Numbered from the stretch's first letter, positions 23,734 to 35,599 are shown. The stretch is DNA of 64,000 nucleotides from Proteles cristata cristata (GCA_017311185.1 JAESUZ010000468.1:949501-1013500); one strand, 5' to 3'. Notes: generated from the letters alone by a model not told the origin. A program made the numbers and translations.

Positions 23734-24070
23734 TAATAATAATGCATATACATGAGTATTACGGGGTACTATTATTTAGGACAATTGGCAGGAAAACAGG
23801 AGCTGGGGTACAGCTTCTGCTGAGCATACCCCACCTAAAAGTCTGAGTTTCATCACCTACTTCCTGTGCCCTTCTCTCCCTTGAAATGCCACACCCTCCA
23901 TCACCAAGGCATCCACTTCCAGTGGAAATCAGCAAATATCCCAAATTAATCATTTACCTCTAGGAGCCTTTGCTGAAATAAATTTCATTTTAGTCACCAT
24001 TTTAACTTAATCAGTGTTTTAATGTGTACTCTTTTATGTTTGTGAGAAGAAAGATCTTGTCATTAATAAG
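23734..24070. other. Noncoding DNA, nothing recognised
   Basis: AT-rich. No repeat or exon is recognised before the SINE target duplication at 24071. Confidence 0.45.
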
Positions 24071-24080
24071 AAAGCTCAGG

Positions 24081-24236
24081 GGTGTCCTGGTGCCCTTAGT
24101 CAGCTAAGTGTCTGACTCTTGATTTTGAGTCACGATCTCACAATTTATAAAACTCAGCTCCATGTGGGGCTCTGTACTGACAGCAGCACAGAACCTGCTT
24201 GGGATTCTCTCTATCCTTCTCTTTCTGCCCCTTTCC

Positions 24237-24277
<41 letters not shown>

Positions 24278-24314
24278 AAGTGCACTCTCTCAAAATAAAT
24301 AAACTATAAAAAAT
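24081..24314 (+). mobile_element. CAN-SINE with internal (TG)n
   Basis: Diverged sense copy with the gtgtctgactcttgattttg and gggattctctctatccttct blocks and a caaaataaataaact tail. Target duplication aaagctcagg (24071-24080) and aaagttcagg (24315-24324). The pyrimidine tract has become a perfect (TG)18 at 24241-24276, a likely polymorphic microsatellite. Confidence 0.9.
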
Positions 24315-24339
24315 AAAGTTCAGGTATCTAACAAGTGGA

Positions 24340-24835
24340 GACATAGTTGTTGAGAACATTAGTTTCGCACAGGGAACAGTGGAGACTGTGTATTTTAGGG
24401 CTGGGAAGATTGGGTGCCTCTAATTAGGGGTGTGTTCTTAAGCAAGTCATGAACCCCTGCAGTCTGTTTCTCTTCATATATAATTGTGGAGGTGTGCCTG
24501 GGTGGCTCAGTTGGCTAAGCATCTGGCTTTGGCACATGTCATGATCTCATTGTCAGTGAGTTCAAGCCCTGCATTGGGCTCTGTGCTGATAGCTCAGAGC
24601 TTGAAGCCTGCTTTGGATTCTGTGTCTCCCTCTCTTTCTACCCCTCCTCCGCTCATGTGTGCTCTCTCTCTCTCTCCCTCTCTCTCTCAAAATAAATAAA
24701 CACTTAAAAATTTTTAAATATAATAATAAAATAAAATTTAAAATTGTGGATAAATCTGACTCACAGAATGTTGAGAAGTTTGCATGAGGTAATACGCCCG
24801 GTACTCCAGAAGTGCTGAAGTGTTACTTACCTTCC
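24340..24835 (+). repeat. MIR SINE, split by a younger SINE
   Basis: The 5' part (24340-24490) holds ttcttaagcaagtcatgaac and the ctgtttctcttcatatataa core. The 3' part (24751-24835) holds gttgagaagtttgcatgagg and agaagtgctgaagtgttact. Removing the nested SINE and one target copy restores a continuous MIR order. Confidence 0.65.
24491..24741 (+). mobile_element. Feline SINE nested in MIR
   Basis: Sense copy: head gtgcctgggtggctcagttg, phrase ctctgtgctgatagctcaga, CT tract and aataaataaacacttaaaaa tail. Perfect 9-bp target duplication aattgtgga at 24482-24490 and 24742-24750. Confidence 0.95.
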
Positions 24836-27138
24836 TGATCAAGCTCAGAAGACATCGGTCCTGAGAGAAACATTTTATGGTGACTGGGGGGTTGGGCAAG
24901 AGATGGACCAGGTGTGTACCAGCCCACCGAGATCAGCTAAGCAGGAAGACACACCCACAGGAAGGCTCCCCGTCCACACGTGCCGGGTGGTCTGTCACTG
25001 AGCTCCACGTTCAAAGCTTAGCCAAATCCAAACACAGTCTCCCAGCAAGATGATTCCAGGTACGCCCTCTTCACGCCTTCCCCCTGCCCTGCACGAGTGG
25101 ACCACTGAGAGCTTTTTGAGTCACAATCCTTATCCCAATCCCCTGACCAACGTGTTTGACCGGACCTGGGCTTCCTATATTATTTCTGCTTCTGTACTAT
25201 GACCTCTAAAAAGGCACAGCTCCCTAGGATGCAGCATTGTCAGTAAAGAAGCCTCATTATATTTTCCATGTGCATTTGCACCAACTGCTTTAAATGGAGT
25301 TTGATGAGATGTAAGCAATAAAGACTGGAGAGCAATCCAAGAGTGAATTGACTGCGGGATTTGGTTTCTTTCACCAGCGAGGGGGTTGCATTTTATGTTT
25401 CTTTCCTTAGATTTCCATGGTGCTCCTCTTCAAAGATCCCTGCCAAGGGCCCACACCCTGAACATCTTCTAAACACAGCTGCATGGAGAAGCCACCCTGA
25501 GGGGAGGAAGGAGAGTGGTCAGGACCGTCGGGCAGGAGGACCCGGGTCCATTTGATTTTCTTCATCCCGTTCATCTGGGGAGTGGAAAGAGAAGTCATCT
25601 TTAAGGTCAGAGGAGAATGGCAGCTTTAACCGCAGGGACCATAATGCTTGAGAGCTGCCCAGAAGGGCTGTGGACCTGAGAGACCGTCAGAGGCACACCC
25701 ATGCTCCTCGCTGTCCTGGGACTCAGGTGACAAGCACAGATACTGATCTGCTCAATAACGTGTTGTTGAGGACGGAACGCGGCTCAGGACAGGAACAAGG
25801 GACGGCAGGTATACGAGACGCAAGCTCTGCTACAAGAAGCTCCCACAGTGAGGCCAGAGATCCCCGGAGGGAGATTAAGCAATTCAGAGACCCTCCCAAG
25901 CTTTCCCTGGAATGCAGATAAAGCACCTAAGAGCAAAATATGGTTGGCAAAGGTAATATCAGCACATTAGATCAGTCGTGGTAAATCTCGAGCCTTATAA
26001 AACAAACGTATGTTCATTCACCTGATGGACATTCATCAGTTGTCATTCCTATGTATCGGGGAAAAGAAGACCCCCTTCCCTGAAAATAAAACTAAACAAA
26101 CACAAACAACCGAAGAGCAGGGACAACCAGCACTTCTCCCGAGTCCGTCCCAGGAAGCCAGCACGACTGAGGGACACGGGGAGCCACCGGACAGGACAGG
26201 GTGGGAATGCAGGAGCCGCACATCAGAGTGAGGGTTCCCGGCGGGTGTGAGCGAGCGTGACTGTGTGAGCTGCTTACACTGTTGGCCCGTGTGTGCCGGC
26301 CCGAGGTCCCAGCGGGAAGATAAGGCCAATCGGAGCCCACGTGGACAGACGTGGCCTCGGTGGCATGGTGGCCTCTGCAGGGGAGGTGGCCTCTCCCGTG
26401 GGCCAAGCCTGCACCGGGCTGCACGAGGGGCCCCTTGGGGTTGGGGAGGCAGGAGCCTGGTAGCTCCGCCAGAACCATGGCGTACCGGCAGGTCACATCA
26501 GGTGCGCCAGCTGCAGGCCACACAGGAGATGCCACCACTGCCTCCCCTGCACCCTCACACAGCGTGCAAATGTCTGCTGTGGCCTCCACTCACCCGGAAC
26601 GACGCACTGAAGGGACTTGCAGGCGAACCACTGAAGCGGGGGGGCGGGGGGGGGTGCCCAGCGCTTGTGGTCGTCTGGTGGCCCTGCCCGTGCCCGGCAG
26701 CGGGGGTGCGTGCCCAGATGAAGGGCCTCCAGTTCCCACACTGACCCAAAAGCCGGGGCTGCTCTTCAGGATGCTGCCTCAAAGCGGAGAGAGAAGGTGC
26801 TAGAAGAAAGCCTCTCCAGGTAGCTCGGAGGAGCAAGACAGATGATCAGACGTGGCCCAGTAAGTTGTTCTAACTTGTGCACACGTGCATTATGCAAAAA
26901 TGACTTTAAGTTTTTCTGTATTTTGGTTTCATTTATTTCTGCAAATTCTCTGCACTCTCAAATCAATTGATCAATTGCATAAATGTTACTGCAGATATCC
27001 ACCAGGCTGTTTATACAAACAGAAATAACTTTTATTAAAAAATAACCATTTCTGTTTTTTATAAAACAGTGAAGGATAGTTTCAAATAACAGGCATTAAA
27101 ATCAAGAGCTTCTTAAAGCCAGGACACTGTTTTCTACA
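24836..27138. other. Noncoding DNA, partly GC-rich
   Basis: No repeat or exon is recognised. The part at 26230-26750 is GC-rich with moderate CpG and a G-run cluster at 26638-26657, which explains frames of up to 165 codons on both strands. 26870-27120 is AT-rich. Confidence 0.45.
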
Positions 27139-27502
27139 CCCCGATTCTCAAATCCTACTGCATATTAGAATCATCTGAGGAGGCTAATTAAAGCAAAACA
27201 TCTGGGGGAAAGGCAGATATATCTGCATTTGTTAAAAATTTTTTAATGTTTATTTTTGAGAGAGAGACAGACTGTGAACGGGGGAGGGGCAGAGAGAGAC
27301 ACACACACACAGAATCCGAAGCAGCTCCAGGCTCTGAGCTGTCAGCAAAGAGCCCAATGCCGGGCTCGAACTCACCGATGGTAAGATCATGACCTGAGCC
27401 AAAGTCAGATGCTTAGCCAACTGAGCCACCCAGGCGCCCCATATCTGCATTTTTTAAAGCCTTCCGGGAGATTCTGATGTGTGGCCTCATTGAGAACTAA
27501 TG
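27139..27502 (+). mobile_element. MER5A-like hAT DNA transposon, split by a SINE
   Basis: The left end gattctcaaatcctactgca with attagaatcatctgagg, and the right end ggagattctgatgtgtggcc with cattgagaactaatg, match the two halves of the short hAT-Charlie element MER5A, with inverted ends ttctcaa / ttgagaa. It is nonautonomous and inactive. A SINE occupies 27231-27440. Confidence 0.75.
27231..27440 (-). mobile_element. Feline SINE nested in MER5A
   Basis: Antisense copy from ttttttaatgtttattttt to gagccacccaggcgcccc, well preserved. Perfect 12-bp target duplication atatctgcattt at 27219-27230 and 27441-27452, one of the cleanest in the window. Confidence 0.96.
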
Positions 27503-30500
27503 TGCTCCAGGTCCCTCAATTCGACTGGCTTGAATGGGGGGCCTCAGAACGTCATGGGTAAAGCAGAAACACCAAGTCAAAATTCACTTTCCTCCACTGT
27601 TCATTGCTGTGTTCCAGCCGTGAGCCCGCAGCTCCTGGCTCACGGGTCTGCCGATCGAAAGTGCAAGCCACAGAGATCTTGCTGACAAAGAACAGTAAGA
27701 GTGAGGCAAATTGGGTTGAGCCGCATTTAAATCACATGCATTCAGTATAGCAAAATAGTACGAAATAAGCAATATATTCCCCTTCCCCTGTGCCATTTAA
27801 CCTTGTCCATTGTTTTAACATCTGGCTTCCTGTAAACATCACTAAGGACTGTAGCGGATTTGTAGGAAAACTCAACAGGTGACAAACACAGTCTGTTTCT
27901 TTCCTCCGACACCACGGATCTCCCACACCTAAAACCAGCAAAATGCTCTGCATAGGAATAGACTGACTTGATTATGAGTCAAGAACAAGAGCTATGAATT
28001 TCAAACCCTCGCTTCTTCAATAACTTAACTCAGCCAGTAAGCATCACGTAAAATTGATTCCTAATAAGGAAATGGATAAATACTACTTAATAGCTTTGGT
28101 AACTATATAGATGCGGAGAAATTATGGCCTCTCCCTTCACTTGTCCCGCTGTGGAGAATGCCTGGCTTAGAATCCCACAGTCTGAGTCTGGCTGAGCTCA
28201 GAGAGCCACCTGCCTCTGCCCTGTCCCACCCCATGGGTCCCCTCACACACCTGGGGACAGTGACACGTCCCAGTTCTATGACCTTCCCCAGGGCCTTCGA
28301 CCCAGGCCCCACCTTCCCGTCTGTGAAGACTACATGAGCTAAAACATGTCAAATCCTGACCTTCGGCATTAAATAGCAGCTGAAATGTCTCCCCTTCTAC
28401 TGTCCCCTCCTTCCGGTTTGGATCAACACAGTCCTTGCAGGTAGATACCTGGCTGGTGTTTCTTTATTTGTTTGTTGTTTTGTGGATTTGTTCTTTGCTT
28501 GCTTTCTACCAAACAGGCGCTCAATAGATCTTCATGGCATTGGGTTGGCACTGAGTTTTCTAAAAGGTGCAGAGATTACTGGTTTAAATAACATGTCTTT
28601 TCTCTCCAAGAGACTCAAACACAATCCTTCCAAATGCTTCATCAGGTGCCCCAATAGTTTTCATACGCTTTGAAGTAAAAAATGTATTAAGTACAGAAAG
28701 GGTTAGTTCGTATCATCTCTGCTGCTTAATAATTCAGTTACAACATGTTGCTTTAATAAAGAGCGGGAGTGATAAAGCCCGCTGCGTTGCAGAGATCTCT
28801 CCCTAGAGACAGTCTTGATTACACAAGCGTTGGCTTCTCAACATGGAGACGCGGAGGAAAATAGATGAATCCCGAAAATCAAGATGTTAAGAAAAAGTAA
28901 ATCAGGAAGGGTAAAGAGGAAGGAGAGGCCACTCCTGCTTACGGAAACAAACAATGCCTAAAAAATAAATTAAGGCTTCCTGTCAACTTGTTCCTTCCCC
29001 CAGGGATGGATGTGTGTATATAATAAAGATCTCCAGAAGCGCCAACCCATATGGCTTGGTAAGCATGTTCTGAACAGGCTACTTTAAATTCTACTAGGAA
29101 TAGCCGGAAGTGATTTAAACTTTACGTTCCCGTTGTAAATGGGCATTTCATTTTCTGCGCAAGGTCGTATGATTTTCCTAGATTTACAGTTGCATCAAAA
29201 GACAACAGTTCCAATTTATTAGCGGGATTTCTGGGATGACATTTAAGACGTTAAGAATGTGAAAGTGTCAGGCTTATGCCTCTGAATGTGTATTCCTCTT
29301 GCAACACGGCCTTTCAGCACACAAACTGGGTAGAATTGACCTAATAATGAGAGGATGCAATTTGAATTACTGCAGGCCTTCCTTGATTAGGAGGGACCCT
29401 GGCTAGTGCCCAGAGAGGAGGGTGAGGGAGTGCTCCCACGCTGGGCTTTTCCTGGAGCAGGAAGAGGAACTGGATTCATCACAGAGAAAAACACTGCAGG
29501 TATCGAGTGCGGAGTTTGAAGGAAGGGAAGAATTAGGAAAAACTGTGCAGGGATTCTATGTAGAGCCTACTTACTCAGTGATAGTTGTGTTTCCCACTTT
29601 TACACCTGTAACTATGAAAAACACATTTTTATTGAAATTTCTGCAAAATAAGCCATTTTGTTGTCTTGGGTTTGAAACACCAACTCCTTTCCCGATAGAA
29701 ATAAATGTCATTATATGGAGATTTCTAGAGGGCTTTCTGAAGAAGGCAACTAACCAGCTACAAAAGCAAAAATTAAAATATAGCAGGTTTCCCTGCCTCC
29801 TACTGAAGCAAAATGTCCTCGTCTGGTTCAGTGGAGCAAGAACTTGCCACAAAACCCATGCTCTTTCAGAGCGCTCGGCCACATTTCTTTACTTGGCCTC
29901 GTGCTAGTCAACATTTTTAATCTGCAAAGGTGCATGCCCTCCCAAAAATAACTAGCCATTTTGTCTAGTAATAGGCAACCCCATAAGCATGACCTGTAAG
30001 AGGTTAAATATCAAGATAAATGAGATCAAGGGCTGCCCCTCATGTCCATGCTTTGTACCGACTTTCGTGAGCGACTCTAAGGAAAACTGATCCCAAGTAT
30101 CCAATCTGCACGTCCAAGAAGATATTTATGGGTAGGGGCTCAACAGAAGAGAGGATACAGTTCTCAAAGGTGGGAAACAGCCACCTCCCTCCATGCTCTT
30201 CATCACCTGGAGATGTGAAATGTTCTTGGCTGTGTCTTTTTGGAAACACACCTACCTTTTCTTACCACCAGTGGCTCATTTACGCTTGGTGTCCCAGTGG
30301 TACCTCATTCCCACTAACTCTGTGGCTCCAGGACCCCCGTCCAGGACTCCGGGCCACCTCCAACTCCATCTGGAAGGTGGTCACAGCAAAGTCCCCACAA
30401 GACTGTCTGCCAGTGTGAGCAGCTAGAAAGCTCATCTTCCTTTATTATTTCTAGGTAAGGAAGGGATTGCAGAGAAATTTCAACCAAAAAGAAAACAAAG

Positions 30501-30799
30501 CATGTCCTTAGTTGGCCAATGACCATGAATGAATACCAGATACTTTATTTGGAAACCACCAGTGGATATCACACAGGGGTAGGATTTTAGCAAACAGGAG
30601 TACTGAATGCCATCCAAAGAAGTTACAAATCTCAGTAACTTTTGTCCTTGTGGCCTGAATTTGGGTTACTTTCTGTAACTGCACCAGGAAGTGCTCAACC
30701 ATTTGAAATACAATAATTATGTTGGATTCCACCGTGTACTTACCCCGATCTTGTTTAGGGAAACGTGCTGGCCACCATTTCTTCTCGGCACCTGCAGTC
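27503..30799. other. Noncoding DNA, mostly AT-rich single copy
   Basis: No repeat or exon is recognised. Candidate conserved pieces by composition are at 28700-28860, 29090-29400 and 30600-30740. The longest frame (161 codons, 29422-29907) resembles no protein I know and is within chance length for 64 kb read in six frames. Confidence 0.4.
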
Positions 30800-31110
30800 T
30801 ATAGTAAACGAAAGTGAATGATCAAGAGTTCAGACTCACAAGCACACAGACCCAGGCTTGTTCTTTCCTTCCTTCAGAAACAGTCATCGAACCACAAGGT
30901 GGGATGCCGTCTGTCCCGCTTCTGCCATGCCTTCCCTCTTTGATTTGGGGAAAGTCATTTCACGTTTTTGGAGCCTTGCTTTGCTCCATACCAAAATTGT
31001 GAAAATAATACAATCTCCCCAGATTGTGGTCAGGACGCAGTGAGCCAGGGAATGTGAGCGTCCAGCTAAGAGCAGAACTCCATTGACGCGAATTATTGTT
31101 TTAGCTGTTA
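30800..31110 (+). repeat. MIR SINE, sense
   Basis: MIR-like order: gagttcagactcacaagcac near 30827, ggggaaagtcatttcacg near 30946, a gttttggagccttgctttgc core near 30965, gtgaaaataatacaatctcc near 31000, then cgaattattgttttagctgt near 31088, which matches the MIR 3' end. Confidence 0.65.
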
Positions 31111-32443
31111 CTAATGAGCATTTTATAAAGAAAGTCTATTCTGCTCCCATATTGGCCGAAGTGTGACTTCCTGGTAAATGCTACAACTACTTCGTCAACC
31201 ACTCTCCCTTCTAAGCCCTGTGCTCCAGCAGCTTTAAATAAATCCCTCAGACATCTAGATGGAGTTGACAGGTAGCCTTTAAAGTCAAGCCAAAGAATTG
31301 AGTGCCTAATTTCACAAAACTATTCCTCCGTGGTCCAGGGTTTGGTATTAGAAACACTTGTAAATGTTTATCCTGGGAGAACAAATGGACAGATGCCGGG
31401 TGTCCGTGGTGGCTTAAATTATTAGTTCTATTAGTGTTTCAGTGCAAATAAGCAGGGGGTCAGAGCAAACCCCAGACAAGAGAATGTGATTTAATATCAC
31501 ACATCAGTTTATCAGATTACGTTCGGCGTGGGGGGCAGGGGCCAACAGGGAGAAGGGGATGCAAAAAAAAAAAAAGGATGGGGAAATGGCTTCATATTTT
31601 CCCTCTTATCTTGTTTTGCATATAGAAAGATGCCACATAAGCCGAATCAGTTGGCTCACGTGTGTCTGAACTGCTGACCTCAAAGGTTAAGTTTGTGGGG
31701 GCCAGAGCCGCATCTTTCTTCCCTTCAGTCCACATTACTGCACGAGCGCTGTCCTCACAATTGCCAACCACTGATGACCTGTGTGGCTGTAACGCAGCGT
31801 GGACATAATGACCTGTTTAGTGGACCCAGTGACGGTGGGCTGAGAAGGACCTCGCATGCCCTTCCAGCCACTCTCAGCTCGCCTATCCCGTGGGGCCTCC
31901 TGCACCATAAAATAAGTCACTAAACACCACAGGATGCCTGGAATTGCTGTGAGCAACTGGCATTGGTGAAATGGGGCGGGGTTCTCCAAGGAGGGGTCTG
32001 CACAAGGGCATCCGCTGGCACAGGTGCTGGAAGAGCCACCGCAAACCCACACGTGCAAGTGTGTGGCCCCAGGACCAGGCAAGCGTTCAGACTGAAATAA
32101 GCCTCAGACACAGGGCATCCTTCTGGAAGGGGCGCCGGGGCCGGGTGGGGCAGGTAGCAGGGCAGGTGGTGAGGACCACACGCAAGAGCGTGCTGACCGA
32201 GGCCAGACACCGGCCTGTGTGCAGGGAAAATCCTTTCATTCCCACCTTTTTAAAGGCTTGAAAACTAGGGGGCATTTTGCTTCTCTGCATTTCCCAAAGC
32301 ATCAGTAAGGCCGGGCGTGAACCTGTTACCGTTACTGCTGATGCTCGTGCTCTACCTCAGGAACCATTAGACCCTGACAGGGCAACGGCGGGGTGTGCCT
32401 CATGCGGGCCAGTTACTCTGACGCTCACCATCCTCAACCCCTG
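31111..32443. other. Noncoding DNA, nothing recognised
   Basis: No repeat or exon is recognised. 31200-31530 is AT-rich and CpG-poor, and a 13-base A run lies near 31563. The 3' part is GC-rich and leads into the minisatellite. Confidence 0.45.
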
Positions 32444-32810
32444 CTCAGCCCCAGCACGCACCCCCCAGCACCCAGCCCCAGCACTCAACCCCCAGCACTC
32501 ACCCCCCAGCACCCAGTCCCCAGCACTCAGCCCCCAACACCCAGCCCCAGCACTCAGACCCCAGGACTCACTCCCCAGCACTGAGCCCCAGCACTCACCC
32601 CCAGCACCCAGCCCCAGCACTCAGTCCCCAGCACTCACCCCCAAACTCGCCCTCCAGCACTGACCCCCAGCACTGACCCCTCAGCACTCAATCCCAGCAC
32701 TCAGCCCAGCACTCACTCCCCAAACTCACCCCTCAAACTTGCCCCCCAGCACCCACTCCCCAGCACTCAGTCCCAGCACTCACGCCCCCAGCAATCACCC
32801 TCCAGCACTG
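32444..32810 (+). repeat. C-rich minisatellite
   Basis: About 30 degenerate copies of a 10-13 base unit close to ccccagcactca occupy some 365 bp. Variant units (ccccagcaccca, ccccaaactcac) are interspersed, the pattern of an old VNTR. The opposite strand is G-rich. Frames read through it give meaningless Pro/Ser/Gln-rich or Gly/Trp-rich peptides. Confidence 0.9.
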
Positions 32811-33049
32811 CCATGAGCCGGGCACTGGCTTTGCCACCAAATGCAGGAAGGAAGGGGAAGTCAGAGCAGCGCTGTGCGTGCATCACAGGTGCTCACTGGG
32901 CCCTCCGTCCGCAGGCCCCCCATACTGTTGTCATAAGTAAAAGAACAGTAAATGAACAGTAGATTTTATACGGTACCTAACTGGGACACTGTGCAATCGC
33001 TCTCTCAGATGGCGGGACGCGACGCTGAGCCCCCCACTTGCAGGCCTAC

Positions 33050-33500
33050 TGTGTGTGTGGTTCCCTCTGTCTCGTATGCATGTGTGTGTGTAAGTGTGCA
33101 CATGTATAAATGTGTGTGTATGTATGTGTGTGCACGAGTATGTGTAGATGTATGTGCATGTATGTGTATCTGCATGTATATGTGTGCCTGTGTTTACAAG
33201 TATATTCATGTGTATGTGTGTCTATGTGTGTTCTCTGTGTGTATACCTGTGTATATGAATGTACACATGAGTATGTGTGCATCTGTGTGTATGTATGTGT
33301 CTACATATGTGTGTGTAGTGTGTATATTGTGCATGCATGTGTATGTGTGCCATGTGTACATGTGTATATGAATGTATATTTGAGTACATGTGCATCTCCA
33401 TGTATATGTGTGTATGTTTGTGGTGTATGCATACATGTATATGCACATGTGTACTGTGGGCATGCGTGTGCATGTATACGTGTATACATAGGTATGTCCC
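33050..33500 (+). repeat. TG/TATG-rich alternating purine-pyrimidine tract
   Basis: About 450 bp of irregular TGTG, TATG, TGCA and CATG units with almost strict purine-pyrimidine alternation. This favours Z-DNA and replication slippage. The Cys/Tyr/Val-rich or His/Thr-rich open frames on both strands are artefacts of the repeat. Confidence 0.9.
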
Positions 33501-34310
33501 GACATCACTCAGTGAGGAGGCATTATCCCCCACAGCGTTGTGACTTTGAGGCCTCCGGTGACTGCCCTGCTCTTAGTGAGTGATGAGCCTCTCTGAGCCC
33601 AGGCCTGGTTGATGCCAGAGCCCATGTTCTAATTCCAGAAGGCAGTGGAGAGTGAGGGGCGTCCGCGGGGGGCTCAGGTGGAGAGTACAGCTGAGGGAGC
33701 GACGGGCAGGACACCACAGGCCCCGGGAAGAGATAACAGCACCCTGGACAAGGCACCCGACATCCCGGAGAGGCAGGAAAGGCGGCTCCCGCAGACCAGG
33801 AATGTGGGGACGCCCCCAGCACCTCCCTGCGCGTGCACGCTTGTCCCCTAACGTAGGACCTAATTAGTTTATGACTAGTTCTCTGCATTCTTCTCAAAAC
33901 CAACAACTATTGTTAAGTTTTTACTGTGTCCAAGTTTGAAAGCATTTAGAAAGAAGGACTGAAATGACAAAAAAAAGGAGAAGAGGAAGAGGAGATACAG
34001 GGAGAAGAGAAGGAAGGCGACACAGCTGGAGGCAGCAGCCTGGTCAGCACAAGCTTGCACTGAGCGCATGCTCTGCACCCCCCGTCCGTTGAGGACCTGC
34101 TCTACTGTCTCACGTGCTGAGTAAGACCATGAGGGACACTCGGAGGTAAATGTAAGCAAGGGCTCCGCTCCACGGATTCAAGATTTCCATGAAACCCTCT
34201 GGACAGAATTTCCAGTTTATCAAATGATGTACCTGTACTTTGTTCCAAAAGAATCTCTTAATCTTGCCTTAGAATATGCTCTTAAGGTATTATGGTACAT
34301 TAAGACTTCT
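33501..34310. other. Noncoding DNA, nothing recognised
   Basis: GC-rich with some CpGs to about 33850, then AT-rich with a purine-rich stretch near 33950-34020. No repeat or exon is recognised. Confidence 0.45.
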
Positions 34311-34320
34311 AAGGCTGCTG

Positions 34321-34370
34321 TTTTGTTTTATTTTATTTTATTTTTTATTGTATTTTATTTTTATTTTAAG
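34321..34370 (+). repeat. (TTTTA)n-like simple repeat
   Basis: About 50 bp of ttttatttta-type units without an attached SINE body. Confidence 0.85.
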
Positions 34371-34491
34371 GCTGGTATATTTCCCTCCAGAAACATAACT
34401 GTTTACAGCCCTATCATTATGTCTCACCTTTGCCAATACTGATATTAACAGTATTTCATTTCTGAGGTCGTTATACGTAAAGGCAATTGGG

Positions 34492-34541
34492 GTTTTGTTG
34501 TTGTTGTTGTTTGTTTTGGGTTTGGTTGTTTGTTTGTTTTA
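34492..34541 (+). repeat. (TTG)n / (TTTG)n simple repeat
   Basis: About 50 bp of ttg and tttg units, interrupted by ggg. Confidence 0.85.
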
Positions 34542-34700
34542 GAAAGTCATTATTGTTTCTCAGGATCCGAATTTTGTGTGATTAAATTAACCCAAAGGAA
34601 CTCCCAGGAGAATTAATGTTATGATTCCCAATCTCATGATGGATAGCTTAGTAAACATAGGATTTACTAAAATTAAATATGGTCTAGAATGGATTGACTA

Positions 34701-34742
34701 GATTTCCTTGGATCTAGGTGTGATCCAAGGAAATCACACCTA
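34701..34742. repeat. Interleaved inverted repeat (X-Y-X'-Y')
   Basis: Arm X (34701-34714, gatttccttggatc) is followed by Y (34715-34721, taggtgt), then the exact reverse complement of X (34722-34735), then the exact reverse complement of Y (34736-34742, acaccta). All 21 base pairs are perfect. Either hairpin can form, or a pseudoknot-like fold. It lies in single-copy AT-rich DNA and matches no transposon end known to me. Confidence 0.9.
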
Positions 34743-34817
34743 AGAAAGATTTGAACAGCTTTAGGTACTTCATATTCATGGTTTGCATGTAGAGTTGTTT
34801 TCATAAAACTTAAATAA

Positions 34818-35038
34818 GGGGCACCTGGGTGGCTCAGTCGGTTAAGTGTCTAACTCTTGATTTTGCCTCAGGTCATGATCTCAAGGTGCATGGGATCGAG
34901 CCCCACAACAGGTCATGCTGACAGCGTGGTACCTGCTTGAGATTCTCTCTCTCCCTCTCTTTCTGCCCCTCTCCCTCTTTCTTTCTCTCTTTCTCTCCCT
35001 CTCTCATACATATATGTATATATAAACATTTTTAAAAA
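34818..35038 (+). mobile_element. CAN-SINE, sense
   Basis: Head ggggcacctgggtggctcag, cttgattttgcctcaggtca, gagattctctctctccctct, then a CT tract ending in TATA-rich tail sequence instead of the usual AATAAA run. No clear target duplication. Confidence 0.9.
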
Positions 35039-35419
35039 GTTTATATAAAAGACAATACATAATCCTAGAACTGCTGAAAACAATCTACCAAATATTTAAT
35101 TACATGAAAACTGCATTTAATCTTGAATAGATCTGAATGCTTTTAATTTTCGTATATTCCGTTATTCACTCCCCTAACTTAGTAAGTCAACCACATTGGA
35201 TCAACTTCATTTGTTATTGATGATTCAATGCTATTTACAGTTGGTGTGTTTCTTCGACCATGGTTTCCCTATAACTAGAGTGGCTTGAGATTCAGAATCT
35301 TGAATCCTCGACTTCTTCTCCCTGGTGCTATTTCTATGCCCACTTAATGCCAACTGGCTTTGTCTTCACAAATCTAGGCAGCTATTTAGAATTCTTATCT
35401 TCAAGAAATTCAAGAAAAT
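35039..35419. other. AT-rich noncoding DNA
   Basis: No repeat or exon recognised between two SINEs. Confidence 0.45.
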
Positions 35420-35599
35420 ATTCTAAAACAGAGCGTGAGTGAGGGAGAGGCAGATAGAGAGGAGACATAGAGTCTAAAGCAGGCTCCAGGCTCTGAACTA
35501 TCAGCACAGGGCCCAATGTGGGGCTCAAACTCACGAGTCATGACATCAAGACCTGAGCCAAAGTTGGACACTTAACTGACTGAGCCACCCAGGTGCCCC
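35420..35599 (-). mobile_element. CAN-SINE, antisense, tail eroded
   Basis: Recognised by aagcaggctccaggctctga near 35477, the cagggcccaatgtggggctc block and gagccacccaggtgcccc at its end. The tail side (35420-35450) is degenerate. Confidence 0.88.

Noticed and set aside
26638..26657. G-run cluster considered as a separate regulatory element
   Set aside because: A short G-rich run without a surrounding CpG island or partner motif; recorded only as part of the noncoding block.
29422..29907. 161-codon open frame in AT-rich DNA
   Set aside because: No recognisable domain. A few frames of this length are expected by chance in 64 kb read in six frames.
32444..32810. Regularly repeated unit, considered as a CRISPR array
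   Set aside because: The unit is about 12 bp with no spacers and many variants; the host is a mammal. It is a minisatellite.
33110..33583. Cys/Tyr/Val-rich open frame of 157 codons
   Set aside because: Direct translation of the TG/TATG repeat, not a cysteine-rich protein gene.
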